Assembly: GCA_947044405.1 (NCBI GenBank)
Contig: CAMRHE010000322.1
Span: forward strand, 2,108,001 to 2,172,000
Source of the DNA: Leptodactylus fallax
Lineage: Eukaryota; Chordata; Amphibia; Anura; Leptodactylidae
Reading direction: 5' to 3'
DNA length: 64,000 nt
Shown here: one piece after another, positions 10,440 to 25,358 of the stretch
Numbering within the stretch: the stretch's first letter is position 1
Layout of the letters: each line of letters begins with the position of its first letter
Notes under the pieces: generated by a model
What the model saw: only the letters and a program-made list of their open reading frames with translations
Told to the model about the DNA's origin: nothing
Database searches by the model: none
Program-made: the position numbers and the translations under genes

Positions 10440-10904
10440 GAATAGAGTTATAGAGTAAAAACACTAGACTATCCCCAAATAGCTTAACATTTTATTAAGA
10501 AGAGTATAAGAAGATAGCAAAAGGTAAGAAGATATCAAAAGGTAACATTTCACTAAGAAGAGTATAAGAAGAAGGTCTTATAACAAGGAAAAGTATAACA
10601 AAAGGTCAAAAGGTCTTACAACAAGGAAAGGTATAACAAAAAGGTCTAACAAAGAAAAGTATAACAGATATTAGAAGGTATAATCAAACCTTGCAAAACG
10701 GCTGGTATAGCAAGGTATAATCCGATATCAAAGTCAATCAAACGATGATATAATCAAATATCAAATATCGCAGTCAATCAAACTGTGATATATAATCAAA
10801 TACTTACAACACTTAAAAGTATCAAAGTATAATCAAATCAAATAATCAAATCTCAAAGTCAATCAAACTATGAGATAATCAAATATCAAAAGTCAATCAA
10901 ACTA

Positions 10905-10956
<52 letters not shown>

Positions 10957-11820
10957 CACTTACAATACAGTAGGTATAGCACGGTAATCAAATCAAATAC
11001 TTACAACACTTGCTAAACTTAGTTCTGATGAGGGTATCTGTAGGAAGCACCACTCAACCATGTGCAGCAGGTCTCCGCAATCAGCAGGCGTCCCCAATGA
11101 TCTGCTCTCAAGAAAAATTGCCACACTAATGCTGAGGGATCTTTCCTCATATACCCTTTGTGTATGTCATACAATGGGTGGTTACAGAAGTGATACACAT
11201 CTGTAAGGCCTCACTTATCTCCAAGATCATATTCATGTGAAAGGGGCCAGTTCTCACCTGAATATGTCTTGTGACATATATGCTTTAAACAGAATCTAAT
11301 TACTATAGACATACAAATATATCCTGTTGATCTGGTTAGCATGGATATGTAACCTTAAACAGAGTCTGTTGTCTAAGTTGTGTGGGTATGCAAATATCCC
11401 TTCAGACAGCGTCATTAATTTAATCTGTATAGGTATGCAAATACATTGTTGATCTAATTAGCATGTACATATAGATATCACCTTAAACAGCATCCTGTAA
11501 TCTAATTAGTATGTGCATATAGATATCACCTTAAACAGCATCCTGTAATCTAATCTGTATAGGCATGTAAATCTAACCTTAAACAGAGTCTGTTGTCTAA
11601 GTAGTATGGGTATGCAAATACCCCTTCAAACAGTGGCGCTGGTCTGATTAGTATAGACATACAAAATCTCACAACATGTCAACTAAAAATAGAGTGGGTA
11701 TACATTACTTTATACTGGGTTCAAAAATAAGGTTACTTATGGCCTGACTATCATAACATTTTGTCATAAGCAGCCATCTTTTTCAAGGGCTGCTATTTTG
11801 CAATACAGAGACCACTGCAA
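10440..11820. repeat. AT-rich tandem repeats with an (AT)n core
   Basis: No gene is visible. From 10490 to 10680 short units of the type AGTATAACAAAAGGTC repeat. From 10690 to 11010 units of the type AATCAAATATCAAAGTCAAT repeat and include a pure (AT)n tract at 10906-10952. From about 11270 to 11670 a third array has units of roughly 55-65 bp with CCTTAAACAG and ATCTAATTAG. All three are degenerate. Confidence 0.75.
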
Positions 11821-12290
11821 CTGTCAGACACACGCATACCAGGGGCAGCCCTGCCCGCTCCAAGTCCACCTCACCTCAGTGCTACAGCTCCAAGTGTCAG
11901 GAGTAAAGGCAGTAGCATCAGCAGCAGCCAGGTCCAATACAGTATCTGCAACATGATGAACCAGGAATTTTTCAGCTTGCAGTGCCAACCAGAGCCACAT
12001 GAGGCAACTGACACCCACCGGCTGCTCCATTAAGAGCAGTTGTACCTAGAGAGCACCTATATTTCAGCAGATAACTGTGCCTCAATGGAATTCTGGGCCA
12101 GAGTTTGAGCAATGTATGGAGCTGGCCTAATTTGCCACGGGAGTTCTATCTTGTCCAGTCCGAAGCGTAATGGCAGAGAGGGTGCTAAGTGCAGCCAGTG
12201 GCGTTGTAACACCTAAAAGTACGAAAATGTCCACTGCTGGTGTGAAAAAAATTACTTTTTGTCAAAATGAATCAGACATGGATCCATTAG
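11820..12290 (+). pseudogene. hAT transposase fragment with dimerisation block
   Basis: At about 12138-12218 the plus strand reads ATGVLSCPVRSVMAERVLSA followed by ASGVVTP, which corresponds to the hAT C-terminal dimerisation region (usually CPxSSVxSERVFSAAG). Upstream pieces (11930-12120) fit the preceding domain only loosely, and frame changes are needed. It could be the end of the same or another hAT copy as 9640-9850, with the AT-rich array between. Confidence 0.55.
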
Positions 12291-12796
12291 GATTTTCACA
12301 CACCTTTTGAATAGTGTGCCACCATATCCCTTAATCATCATGTTCCATTTACTGTACTGATGATGCCGCTAGCTACTCCTAAACAGCTACCACCACTCAG
12401 CCAGACAAGTCCATCATATTATGCCCTGCCACACATGTCTGGCTGAGTGGAGGTAGCTGTGGCAACATGTCCTGCAGCCTACTCCATCACAATAAACTAT
12501 AGCATACTGTTGGTGCCACAGTGTTGGCATGAAGAAACCAAAACCATATTAATTTCACATTTACTTCCATAAAAGGGATAATTTTTGGTGTTGTGTTTTT
12601 TTTTTTTTTTTTTGAAAAGCCAAATCATCATTTTTCAACTAGGCTTACAGACACAAATTTGTCTTCCAAATAACAAGAAAACATTGTTTTTTGCAATATA
12701 ACCACCATATGTATACCTTGTCCCCCCAAAATGGGCAATTTTTGGAGCAATTTAAATGTTAAAATGCCTAACATTGAGTGTCAGTTCAGTGTATGG

Positions 12797-13367
12797 TGTG
12801 GTAAGGTGTACGGCAGAATAGTGGACGGGGTGTATATCTCGCCTGGTTTTCTCAGACAGGTGAGATGAAGGAAAACTGGGTTTTGCATTGCTTAGCAGAC
12901 CATAGTCTGCTAGGGTTTTGTTTGTTGTTACATGGGTTGGTTTTTTTGGACTGGAGGGCAGGTTTGGTAGTGGGTGCTCTCCAGTCCACACCCCTAGTCC
13001 GCTACGGGTTTTTCTCCCTAACCCCAGGCACTCCCAGGTGCGCCTTCCTGTGTTGTGTTTATTGGGAAGGAAGCCTGATAAAAGGGAGCTCTGAGATGCT
13101 GGAAGTGGTGAGGACAACACCACTCTTAATGTGTGAAGTTGGCACTAAGCCAGCGTGTTTTGCTGCTATTTTCATTTTGTACCTGCACGAGACTAGACAG
13201 GTATGCGAAGTGTTAGCCAGCGGCCGGACAGGCCTAGGTATTTTTGTTTTGTTTGGACACCGTTTGTTTTGTGTTTATTTTGCAAAATAAAGCACCATCA
13301 CCGTTTGAGAAAAACATGCTGTGTGTGAACATGGTCATTGCCACCCCCACCGTGTGAGCTGATCCCT
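12797..13367 (+). mobile_element. Isolated Gypsy LTR (same family as 35074-35647)
   Basis: It begins TGTGGTAAGGTGTACGG and ends near GTGAGCTGATCCCT, and is almost identical to the LTR of the antisense Gypsy element at 35074-35647. In one 141-codon (non-coding) frame the two differ at only four positions. An AATAAA signal lies at 13286-13291. The sequence after 13367 (TGGTTAAACTAGG) does not match Gypsy coding sequence, so this is probably a solo LTR left by recombination. Confidence 0.9.
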
Positions 13368-13537
13368 TGGTTAAACTAGGAGTTGGTATCCACTGCTTAC
13401 CATCTGCTTTTTCGTAGACATACATGTCACTTTCACTTTGAGATAACTTTGGCAGTGTTTGCCTTAGTGAGGCAGAAATTGGATAGATGGGTTCCTAGGA
13501 GCCCTGACAGTGTTATACAATATATGTTTAAGCCAAT

Positions 13538-14379
13538 TTAACCACTTCTGTATGTCCAAGCAGAACTCATCACCTGCACAAAGTTGGGGAACCAGCTGTA
13601 ACTTTAGCCGAGCTCCCAGAGAGAAGGCAGGGAAGGTTTATTACCTTCCCTGCCTTCTCGATCGCTGTATACAGCTCTATGGGCGCCGCCATGTTGTGGC
13701 TCCCCTCTGACCCAGCAGTCATGTGATCCGTCAGGATCAGCGTCTGTAAGAGCTGCTGGGTCCTACAGACCCAGATCAGCTCTATAATAACATGCAGGAG
13801 ACTGTATTCCTCCTGCAACTGGGGCTAAATGTACCAGCCCCAGTTACAGGGGAAATCAGCCGCCCCACAAAAAAAACATGTGATCAGATGTCCCCAAAAG
13901 TCTATTATGACCGTATGGGGACACAATGTAAAAAATAAAAAAATATTAATAGAAAAGTTAAAAAAGTAAATAAAATAATTAAAAAAATAAATAAAATAAT
14001 ACGCCAATAAAACGCCGTTATTAAAGGTTATAGCCCCACCCCCGACACCATACAAAATAAAAATTACCGTAATGGAGAGGAAAACTATTTTATAAAGTTT
14101 TTTTAGTAGCACTTTGTGTTATTAAATAAAAAAAAAAAAAAAAAAAAAGAAAAGTGAAAAACAGACACGTTATCCCACCTCTTTTGTTTAAATTTTCCTG
14201 GATAAACAAAAAATGAAAACGCATGCAAAAATAAAAAATAAAAATAAAGCCTTATGCGTCACTGATAAAAGACACAGAAATTAGTTGAATAACGCATATG
14301 ATAAAAATGTTACAGCCCTCAAAACCGTACATACAAAAAAAAACTGGACCAGAAATTGGCCCGATACTGAAGTGGTTAA
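13538..14379 (-). mobile_element. TTAA-flanked non-autonomous element
   Basis: It is bounded by TTAA at 13538-13541 and 14376-14379, with inverted ends TTAACCACTTCTGTAT and ATACTGAAGTGGTTAA. Inside are a GC-rich part with an inverted pair of AAGGCAGGGAAGG motifs (13625-13660) and a long A/T-rich part with homopolymer runs. There is no transposase. It is the full-length relative of 1294-1817. Confidence 0.85.
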
Positions 14380-15184
14380 GTTGTGCTTTGTTTCAAACTT
14401 GTTTCACCCAAAACAAATCTGAGACCCCAGCCACCCAAGACTAAAATGAAACAAATTTGTATGGGTTCACCCATCTCTATTGTTCCGTGTCTATTGCTAA
14501 AGTTGATTCTAACAGAAAAACATTTACTAGACAGAATTAATTCCAGCAACTGAAACACAATCATGAAATTACTTTCGTATTCAGCTACCATTTTACTTGC
14601 AAAATAAAGATTTAATACATTGGATGACTAAATGGCTAAAGTGATTAACAAGGCATATGTGCTTAAAGTACACATCTATAGCACACAGAGGCCTAAGTCC
14701 AAAGGCTGCTGCAGGATCAATAGGAACCTTGAGTAGATGTAGAAAGCTCTAATTTCTTCTTTCACTAAATGAATTGTCTGACATTAGTCGTTGATGCCTG
14801 ACATCTTCATTGCAGTTCCACTGAAGGAATGACTCTTCATTAAATGAACTGACCAAAGTGCGACTTCTTTACTGTCTCATTAAAGGATAATTAAATTCAC
14901 CTTTTGTTCATTTACCCATGGCTCAGTTTCTTTGTTATATATAACTCCACCCCAGTAATGTCAGCTTAATTATAAATACTCATAGATGGGTGGTAAATGA
15001 GAAACGTTTAGCTGTGAAGAATAAAGGCAATATCATATTGGAGTTAATTGGATGTTCACAGAGCTGCAACATCTCAGTGGCATTCCAGAAATGAGACTAG
15101 CCAGCAATAATGAATATTATTATTGAGTAAATAATCGGTGTAATCCAAAAAAAATCTCCATCTAGGACACTGGAAACTCTCCAC
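14380..15184. other. Apparently single-copy AT-rich sequence
   Basis: No gene, TIR, poly-A tail or similarity to the other repeats in this window was seen. The part 14750-15170 is rich in TAAT and ATTA cores (for example GGATAATTAAATTCACC and AGCTTAATTATAAATACTC), has balanced composition and lacks repeat hallmarks, so it is a candidate for conserved non-coding DNA. That is only a guess from composition. Confidence 0.3.
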
Positions 15185-15523
15185 CTTAGGCCCCTTGCAG
15201 ACAACCATGGTCGTGATCAGTGTGCTATCCGTGTATTTCACGGATAGCACACTGACCCATTCATTTCTATGGGACCGTAAAATAGACTGTGAATTACACG
15301 GTCACGTGTGCGGGCCGACAGTCTGGGCCACAAAATATAGAACAGGTCCTATTCCTGTCCTTTTTTGCGGCCTTTGCTTCCATGGCTCCTATTCATTTAA
15401 TGAAAGGGGGGCTGCAGAAGCTCGGCTCATGCACGGGGGGCACACAGGTTACATCCACGTGCGCCACCCGTGCCTTTAATTCACGGCCGGCCAGCAGCAC
15501 ACGGTCATCTGCACCCGGCCTTA
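15185..15523. mobile_element. MITE with imperfect TIRs
   Basis: The left end CTTAGGCCCCTTGCAGACAA is the imperfect inverse of the right end ending GTCATCTGCACCCGGCCTTA. A perfect palindrome near the left end (GTGTGCTATCCGTG then CACGGATAGCACAC, 15220-15252) is typical of this kind of frog MITE. There is no coding capacity. Confidence 0.65.
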
Positions 15524-16500
15524 GACTTTATCCAAGGTTCTAAATTAATAGTAAATAATTACTAGAAAATTCTTGCCTTTGGTACAAAGTAGCATTGGAC
15601 AATAATTAGAATTTATCACCAACTTTCTCCGGCACAACCAACAACACAGCTAGACCTCCACAGTGGCATAGTAATATAACCAGCTGCCATTGGTATTGGG
15701 GTCTGATTTTAGTCCAAAATAGGGAAGGACCATTGCTTAGCATACAATGGAGACAACTAAAATATTCATTAGGGTCCTTAAAAGACATTTATTTTTGATA
15801 GTTGCCAGATTCTTCCTTTGAGGTCAAATATAGGAAGAATATAAAGAACCAAAGGCAGAATGTTTAACCCGAAAATAAAAATGTCACATCTACAGATTAG
15901 GGTGTCATGACTTTAGCAGCTATCATTCAATGCAAAATATTTAGAAGGTGAGGTATCACTCCATTAGTTAGCATATCCTGATTTATTAACGCTTGTTGGA
16001 AGTACGTTGAACATGGGTGTATATACAATATTAAGATATTTTAACGCTCAAAGTGCTGCCTCATCTTCTACATAATATCAATATAGCTAAAGAGGTTTTT
16101 CAGACCTAAAAAAAAACTTTTTACTGAGCTGCCAAAAAATAAAATTTTATAAACTGAGTTAATGTATTCGTCAATAGGGAAGAAATATCACCTTAGTGGG
16201 ACAACCAATTTACTAAATATAGTACACCTATGGATGTCACTACATAGGCATGTAAATAGCAGTGCATCTGAGGAAGCCAACATCAGCAGTGGAGAAGGAA
16301 GTATGGGAAGCATGTGTGTGTGTGTGCATTGCTGAGTGCATCTCTGTATAACCTTTACTGTACATTGTATATCAAGTAATAGCAGCACTACAGCTTATAT
16401 ATTGTAGCTGCTTTATATCTGTTTTTCCTGGGGTTAATAATACTGTGTTAAAGGGTGTATAGCGGGCTACTGTTACTTTTACAGTCATATAAATTGGATT
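15524..16500. other. No recognised feature
   Basis: AT-rich sequence with a short (TG)n at 16314-16324 and no supported gene. The segment from about 16500 on may be the 5' leader of the CR1 LINE. Confidence 0.3.
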
Positions 16501-16763
16501 CTTTTTTGTTAAAGGGTTAAGTTTCAAGTGTTCTGCACAGCTGGGGGTGTGGTTACCTAATTAAGAGGTGATAAATTACTGCTGTTTGTTGTGTGCAAGC
16601 CCTTTGCCACCAGAGGAATCATTTACGGTTTTCTGTGTATCTGAGAACACCTTTAAAATATAACTGATAAAGCTAGTGTGTGAGCTTGCAAGTGTGTTTT
16701 GATTCTAAGTTTGACTTAAGCTTAAATGACTTTAGATTCAGGGACTTTACTTGTCACCATTAG

Positions 16764-17686
16764 CATACCTCCCAACTTCCAAAGAAGAGAAAGAGGGACG
16801 GAATGTACACCATGGCAAATTTAGCCACACCCACTTCTACTTTTACTCCGCCCATTAGCATCAATTTCTCTTTGTGCCCCACAGTCACCCTAACATGATA
16901 TGCCCCCAACATTATAATGTCATCCTTCTGGTGCCCCCACAGTTGAATGTCCCCCTTCAGCTACTCACACAGTTTAATGTCACCATTTATCCTCCCCCCC
17001 CCCATTTCATGTCCCTCTTCATCTGTCCCCACAGTTTGTCTCCCTCATCTGGCTCTCCAGTTTAATGTTGCCCTCCATCTGCCCCCACAGTTTATTGTCC
17101 TTCTCATATGGCCCCACAGTTTGTCCTCCTCATTTGGCCCTCCAGTTTAATGTCCCCCCTCATCTGGCCCCCCAGCTTAATGTTCTCCTCATATGGCCCC
17201 CCCAGTTTAATGTCCCCCTCATCTGGCCACAGTTTACTGTCCTACTGTCCCCCTCATCTGGCCCCCAGTTTAATGTCCCCCTCCCAGGTTAATGCCCCCT
17301 TTATTTGGCTCCCCACTTTAATGTCCCCCTCATCTGGCCCCACAGTTTAATGTCTTCCTTCTGGTAACAAACAAACATAAAAAAAAACTGATACTCACCT
17401 CTCCTCGCTCACCTGCTGCTTGGTCTGAAGTCTTTTCCCAGAGTCTTCAGGGAGCTGCAGGCGCAATGTGAGTGATGTCATTATATCGCACCTACAGCTC
17501 CTGGAGCCGGAGCACACAGGGCGCAGAGAGGTAAGGTAGGATCTGTCTGCGGATGGCTCCTGCTTCACCATTGTATTCAACTCATCTTTGTCCTCCGGAT
17601 GCATATGAGTTGAAACTGAAACTATACCTCCCACTGACCAGGACAGTGGGACTGTCCTGCTGAATCGGAGACGGTTGGCAGGTATG
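16764..17686. mobile_element. MITE with internal 30-bp minisatellite
   Basis: The ends are inverted, CATACCTCCCAAC at 16764 and GTTGGCAGGTATG ending at 17686, and are flanked by a direct repeat CATTAG (16758-16763 and 17687-17692). The centre (16875-17350) is an array of about 30-bp units with AGTTTAATGTCCCCCTCATC. The right part has a CpG-containing unique segment. It has no transposase. It interrupts the 5' part of the CR1 element. Confidence 0.85.
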
Positions 17687-17699
17687 CATTAGGTAAGAT

Positions 17700-18518
17700 G
17701 TGCTTCATGCTTAGCAATGTGGTCCAGTGTACCTCTTGTGTCATGTGTGCTCTGAGCGGCCGTTTGCTGTGCAAGATGTAAGCACGTTACACATTTGGGA
17801 ACCAATATCCTAGATCTAAATGAACAAATTACAAGACTGAGATCCATTGATAACTTGGAAAAGAGTTTGCTGCTCACAGAGCAGGAACTCACTGGGGTAA
17901 GTGCAGAGGAGGTGCAGGAAAATGAGGCAGCTAGCTGGGTGACATTTAGAAAGCAGCAGGGTAGAGGGAAGAGTGTCAGGGTTAGTTCTGAACTGGCACA
18001 CCCCAACAAGTTTGCTAAGTTAGCAGATGAGAGGTTGTTAGTACAGGGGTAACACTGCTGCAGCAAGACTCTTCCTCTGACAGCCAGGGGAATCTCTGCT
18101 CCAGTAAGAACGGCAATGGCCAGGCAGGTGCTGATAGTGGGGGATTCAATTACTAGGGGAACAGACAGGGCAGTCTGTCACAAAGGTTGGAATTGTCGAA
18201 CGGTGTGTTGCCTTTCTGGTGCTCGAGTTCGAGGATTGGGTTTATAGATTACAGGGAGGGGCTGGTGAGGATCTAGGATGCAAGGTCAAGGCAAGGACCA
18301 CTATGGTGGTATTTTCAGAGCTACTACCACGAGCCACACTGGAGAGGCTTCGGGAGATTAGGTAGATAAACAAGTGAGCTAATGTAGGAAGGAGGGGGTT
18401 TGGGTTCCTGGAGAACTGGGCCAGTTTATATGGTAGGGATGGGCTATACCTCAGTGGGGAGTGTGCAGCTGTGCTGGGGAAGAAGATAGCCAGATGGTTG
18501 GAGGAGTGTTTAAACTAG
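17700..18518 (+). pseudogene. CR1 ORF1 with C-terminal SGNH esterase
   Basis: The first part has a Cys-rich stretch around 17720-17790 compatible with the PHD-like finger of CR1 ORF1, then a charged, coiled-coil-like segment (17795-18050). From about 18115 it reads VLIVGDSITRGTD, block I of SGNH/GDSL esterases. Later parts read MVVFSELLPRATLERLREIR (about 18302-18361) and GRDGLYLSGE before the end GKKIARWLEECLN. Kapitonov and Jurka described esterase and PHD domains in CR1-like ORF1; the role in retrotransposition is unknown. Stops and frameshifts (for example in the middle of the esterase) make it non-functional. Confidence 0.7.
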
Positions 18519-18599
18519 AGACTTTCAAAAACATTGTAAATAGGGTCAGTGAAAGATATGTATACCTTATGGGAATAAGCAGGCTAGAAATCATAGAAA

Positions 18600-20040
18600 A
18601 CCAATGCGGCTAACTAAAACTGTAAGGAGTGCAATGAGAGATAAAAAGAAAGCATTTAAAGTACTAATACAAAAAGTTAGGGACACTGCATTAAAAAAAT
18701 TATAAAGAAAAATAAATTGTGTAAAAGACAAAGGAGGCAAAGATCAAGGCAGAGAGAGTAATTGTCAAGCAAAATAAATATAATCTAAAATTATTCTTCA
18801 GCTACATAAATAATAAGAAAATAAAAATTGACAATGTGAGCCCCCTCAAAAATAATCTGGGTCTAATGGTGGAGGAGGATGAGGAATAGGCAGATCTGTT
18901 AAATGCCTACTTCTCTACTCTACTTCCAATGACATGATTAGGGATAATTTCAATTCTCGATTAAATGTCACCTGTTTAACAAAACAGGAGGTGCGGCGGC
19001 GCCTTCAAAATACTAAAATAGACAAATCGCCGGGTCCAGATGGCATACACCACAGAGTTCTGAGGGAATTATGCACGGAGATAGACAGACCCTTATATCT
19101 AATATTTAAGCATTCAGTAATGACTGGTTCTAATAGAGGATTGGCACATAGCAAATGTGGTTCCAAAATTCAAAAAGGGGTCTAAAAATGATCCCAGAAA
19201 CTATAGGTCGGTAAGTCTAACCTACAGTGGTGGGTAAGTTATTTGAAGGTTTTCTAAGCTATGCTATCCTGGCGTATCTCAATGTAAAAAATCTTATAAC
19301 ACCCAATCAGCATGGGTTTATGAGGAATCAGTCCTGTCAAACTAATCTGACAAGGTTCTATGAAGAGTTTAGTTCTAGAAGGGACATGGGTAATGTGGTA
19401 GAAATTGTGTATTTGTAGTTTTATAAGGCTCTGTACCACATAAAAAGTTGGTATGCAAACATGAGAATGTTGGGACTGTAGGAAAACATATGCATTTGGA
19501 TTCACAACTGGCTCAGTGATAGGAAACAGAGGGTGCTTGTTAATGGACCACAATCACCAGTGGAGTGCCACAAGAATCAATATTGGGTCCTTTCCTTTTA
19601 ATATGTTCATTAATGACCTCATAGAGGGTTTACAGAGCAGGGTGTCCATATTTGTGGATGATACTAAACTGTAAAGTAATCAAAACTGAGGACAGTAGAA
19701 TATTACAGGGGGATCTAGAGAAGCTAAAAGCATGGGCGGGGACTTGGAATATGAAGTTTAATGTAGAAAAATTTTGGTCAAAGAAATAAAATATATGATT
19801 ATGCACTTAATAGGAAATTACTGGGCAAGACTGCCACTGAAAAACACTTCAGATTTTGCTGGACAGTAAGCTTAGCTTTAGTAACCAGTGCCAGGCAGCT
19901 GCCGCCAAGGAAAATAAAATTATGGGATGCATCAAAAGAGGCTCATGGCAAGAACATAGTTATGCCTCTATATAAATCACTAGTATGGCCACACAGACTA
20001 TTATACGCAATTTTGGGTTCCAGTGTACAAGAAGGACATA
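18600..20040 (+). pseudogene. CR1 reverse transcriptase (part 1)
   Basis: A basic N-terminal region (18600-18800) is followed by the RT fingers block KSPGPDGIHHRVLREL (19025-19072), then after a frameshift VGKLFEGFL, NQHGFMRNQSCQTNL (19302-19350) and a YLDF-like motif (about 19408). The GVPQxSILGP block lies near 19560-19600 and the catalytic FVDDTKL near 19650-19680. Stops and frame changes occur between blocks. The sequence is cut at 20040 by a Tc1 element and resumes at 21637. Confidence 0.8.
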
Positions 20041-21634
<1,594 letters not shown>

Positions 21635-21636
21635 TA

Positions 21637-22783
<1,147 letters not shown>

Positions 22784-22785
22784 TA

Positions 22786-23066
22786 CTACTCTCTTAGAGA
22801 AGAGAACATTTCACCAGCAACAAAGACAGAGATTCTTTGGTGTAAGAGCAGTGAGACTATGGAACTCACTGCCACAGGATGTGGTGATGGTGAATACATT
22901 GTGCAAGTTCAAAGAGGGACAGGAAGGATTTTTTTTTCCCCTGACATGGGGAAATTGTCATCAGCCTCACGGATTTTGTGTGACCTTCTTCTGGGTCAAC
23001 ACTGTATATTTATAGGTTGGACTTGAAGGACCTGTGTCTTCATCCAATCTCATATACTATGTAGCT
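22786..23066 (+). pseudogene. CR1 C-terminal region and 3' end
   Basis: After the Tc1 the sequence reads like the CR1 ORF2 end: QRQRFFGVRAVRLWNSLPQD (about 22824-22880), then FKEGQEGFF. The 3' UTR with ATAGGTTGGACTTGAAGGAC and a stretch ending ACTATGTAGC is the typical frog CR1 terminus. Confidence 0.8.
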
Positions 23067-23824
23067 TTATATCCTTGAGACATATTCATCTGTCAATTTG
23101 CTAACAATTCTATACAGTGTTTTTCAGTGATAGCTCCAGGAAAACTGAATGGCAACTGCATGGCTGCCATTACAAAGCTAACAATGGTTGTCTAGGTTCT
23201 CTGAGTGGCAAATGGGTCTCAGTAACAAATCTGCTTTCATAACAAAGTAGATTTTGCCATTCAAGTTTGATTTAAAGCTACCCAAAGAATTCTTCTTTAA
23301 TAACCAATAACATAGCTGGAGGAGATACAGAGATATCCATTCCTCATTGGGTTCTAGCAGCTTCAAATAATACCCCTGGCTTCATGTTTCTTCATGAAAA
23401 TTCTAATGTAATTTACCCTATGTAGCCTTGTCTGCTTATGTGGAAGTATGGCAGGTGGTCTATTCAGGCTTTAGAAACTTGATGTAATTGTACCACCTAT
23501 AGCCCTGTAAGTATGCCACTGGCATTAGCAAAAAATGTGTAGATTTTTTAAAAAGCTTGAAAGTAGAAGAGGAATGTAATTGGGGATTGTTTGGTTTGCC
23601 ACATATATGTATGAACAGATGTAATTTTTAAGATTTAATACTACTCAATATAAAATATATGTATGCATATATGCTATACTGCTGCTTTCTTCTCCATGGC
23701 TGACTAGCAATTGACTGACTGGGAAAAAGTGTGAAATTAAAAACCTCAAAATATGCCATCTTTGCCTAATAAAATAGGTAACATGTAAAATAAACGAGAA
23801 ACAGAGTTGATGAAAAATATCACA

Positions 23825-23827
<3 letters not shown>
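23067..23827. other. No recognised feature
   Basis: AT-rich sequence without a supported gene or repeat boundary. Confidence 0.3.
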
Positions 23828-23861
<34 letters not shown>

Positions 23862-25103
23862 GTCCTTTAATAGTCCCACAATGGGGAAATTCAGTGTGTT
23901 ACAGCAGCAAAGAGAAGCAGATACAAATACAACATGTACAGGAATGTTCCAAGGTAAGAGGCATTACTTTGATAGCCGACAGACATATAGGAAGTAGCGG
24001 GGGGGGGGGGGGATTTAACAGGCAGAGAGATATTTCAGTTCTCTGTGTGTAATGATCTCCGCTTAGGTCAGTGTTGGTTGTACAGCCTAACCGCGGTGGG
24101 GGAGGAAAGACTTCCGATAGCGCTCCTTCTCACACCTAGGGTGGAGCAGTCGGTCACTGACAGTACTGCTCAGCGCGATCACAGTCTCATGCATGGGATG
24201 GGACTTCTTCTTCTGCATGGAGCTCACCACGGACAGTATCCTTTTGTCACCCACCACCTGCACTGGGTCCAGTGGGCTCCCCAGGACAGAGCTGGCCTTT
24301 CTAATCAGCTTGTCAAGTTTATTTCTGTCCCTGGTCGATATACTGCTCCCCCAGCAGGCCACTCCAAAGAAGATGGCTGATGCCACTACCGAGTTGAAGA
24401 AAGTTTTAAGAAGTGCCCCCCGGATTCCAAAGGCTCTCAGCTTCCTAAGCAGGTAGAGCCTGCTGTGGCCCTTCCTGTACAGGGCCTCCATATGATCTGC
24501 CCAGTCCAGCTTATTATGAAGGAGCAAACCCAGGTACTTATAGGTGTTCACAATCTCTATGCCCGTCCCCAGGATGTCCACTGGTTTAGGAGGGCTTCTG
24601 CCTTTACGGAAGTCCACCACCATCTCCTTGGTCTTCCCCGCGTTAATCTTCAGGTGGTTCCGGTGGCACCAGTCCACAAAATCCTGGTTCAGTTCTCTGT
24701 ACTCCCTATCATCATCATCTGTGATGAGACCCACTATTGCAGAGTCGTCAGAATACTTCTGTAGGTAGCAGCTGGATGAGTTGCACCTAAAATCTGCAGT
24801 GTACAGTGTGAAGAGGAAAGGGGCGAGAACCGTACCCTGAGGTGCCCCCGTATTACAGATCACGGTACCTGACACACAGTCTTGGGCTCTCACGTATTGA
24901 GGTCGATTTGTGAGGTAGTCTAGGATCCAGTTGGAGAGGTGGTGGTCCACTCCAGCAAGGCCCAGCTTGTCCCTCAATAACCTGGGCTGTATGGTGTTGA
25001 AAGCACTGGAGAAATCAAAGAACATTATTCTCACCATGTTCCCTGGTTTCTCCAGATGAGACAGAGCCCTGTGCAGAAGATGGAGTAAGTGGAGTGGAGT
25101 CAA
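23828..25103 (-). pseudogene. Rex1-like LINE, reverse transcriptase and 3' end
   Basis: The minus strand holds a 338-residue open frame (25103-24087). In order it has IMFFDFSSAFNTIQP (RT palm, first Asp), NTGAPQGTVLAPFLFTLYTA, YSDDSAIVG (catalytic Asp pair), HLKINAGKTKEMVVDF and YKYLGLLLHNKLDW, then the Rex1/CR1-type C-terminal region. The 3' UTR ends with AATTTCCCCATTGTGGGACT and (ATT)n at 23869-23828. The RT core is open across its whole length, but the copy is 5'-truncated and has no endonuclease. RNA copying and target-primed insertion would be its role. Assignment to Rex1 and not another CR1-group clade is from memory of motifs. Confidence 0.8.
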
Positions 25104-25290
25104 ATATCGCTAGCAAAGTTGGTAATGTATTTTACTTTTCACCTCAACCACATTTTAATCTATTTTCCTATTTCAGTTCTGTGTGAGAATGTAATATATA
25201 TATATAATTATTCACACAAAAGAAGAAAAATGGCAAATAAAGACACTTGCTTTTGTTTTTTTTGAAATCCATGGAGTGCTTCCATATTTT

Positions 25291-25358
<68 letters not shown>

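Noticed and set aside
12752..13290. Open frames of 123 and 141 codons, also seen at 35154-35695
   Set aside because: They lie inside an LTR, on both strands, and are conserved only because the two LTR copies are young.
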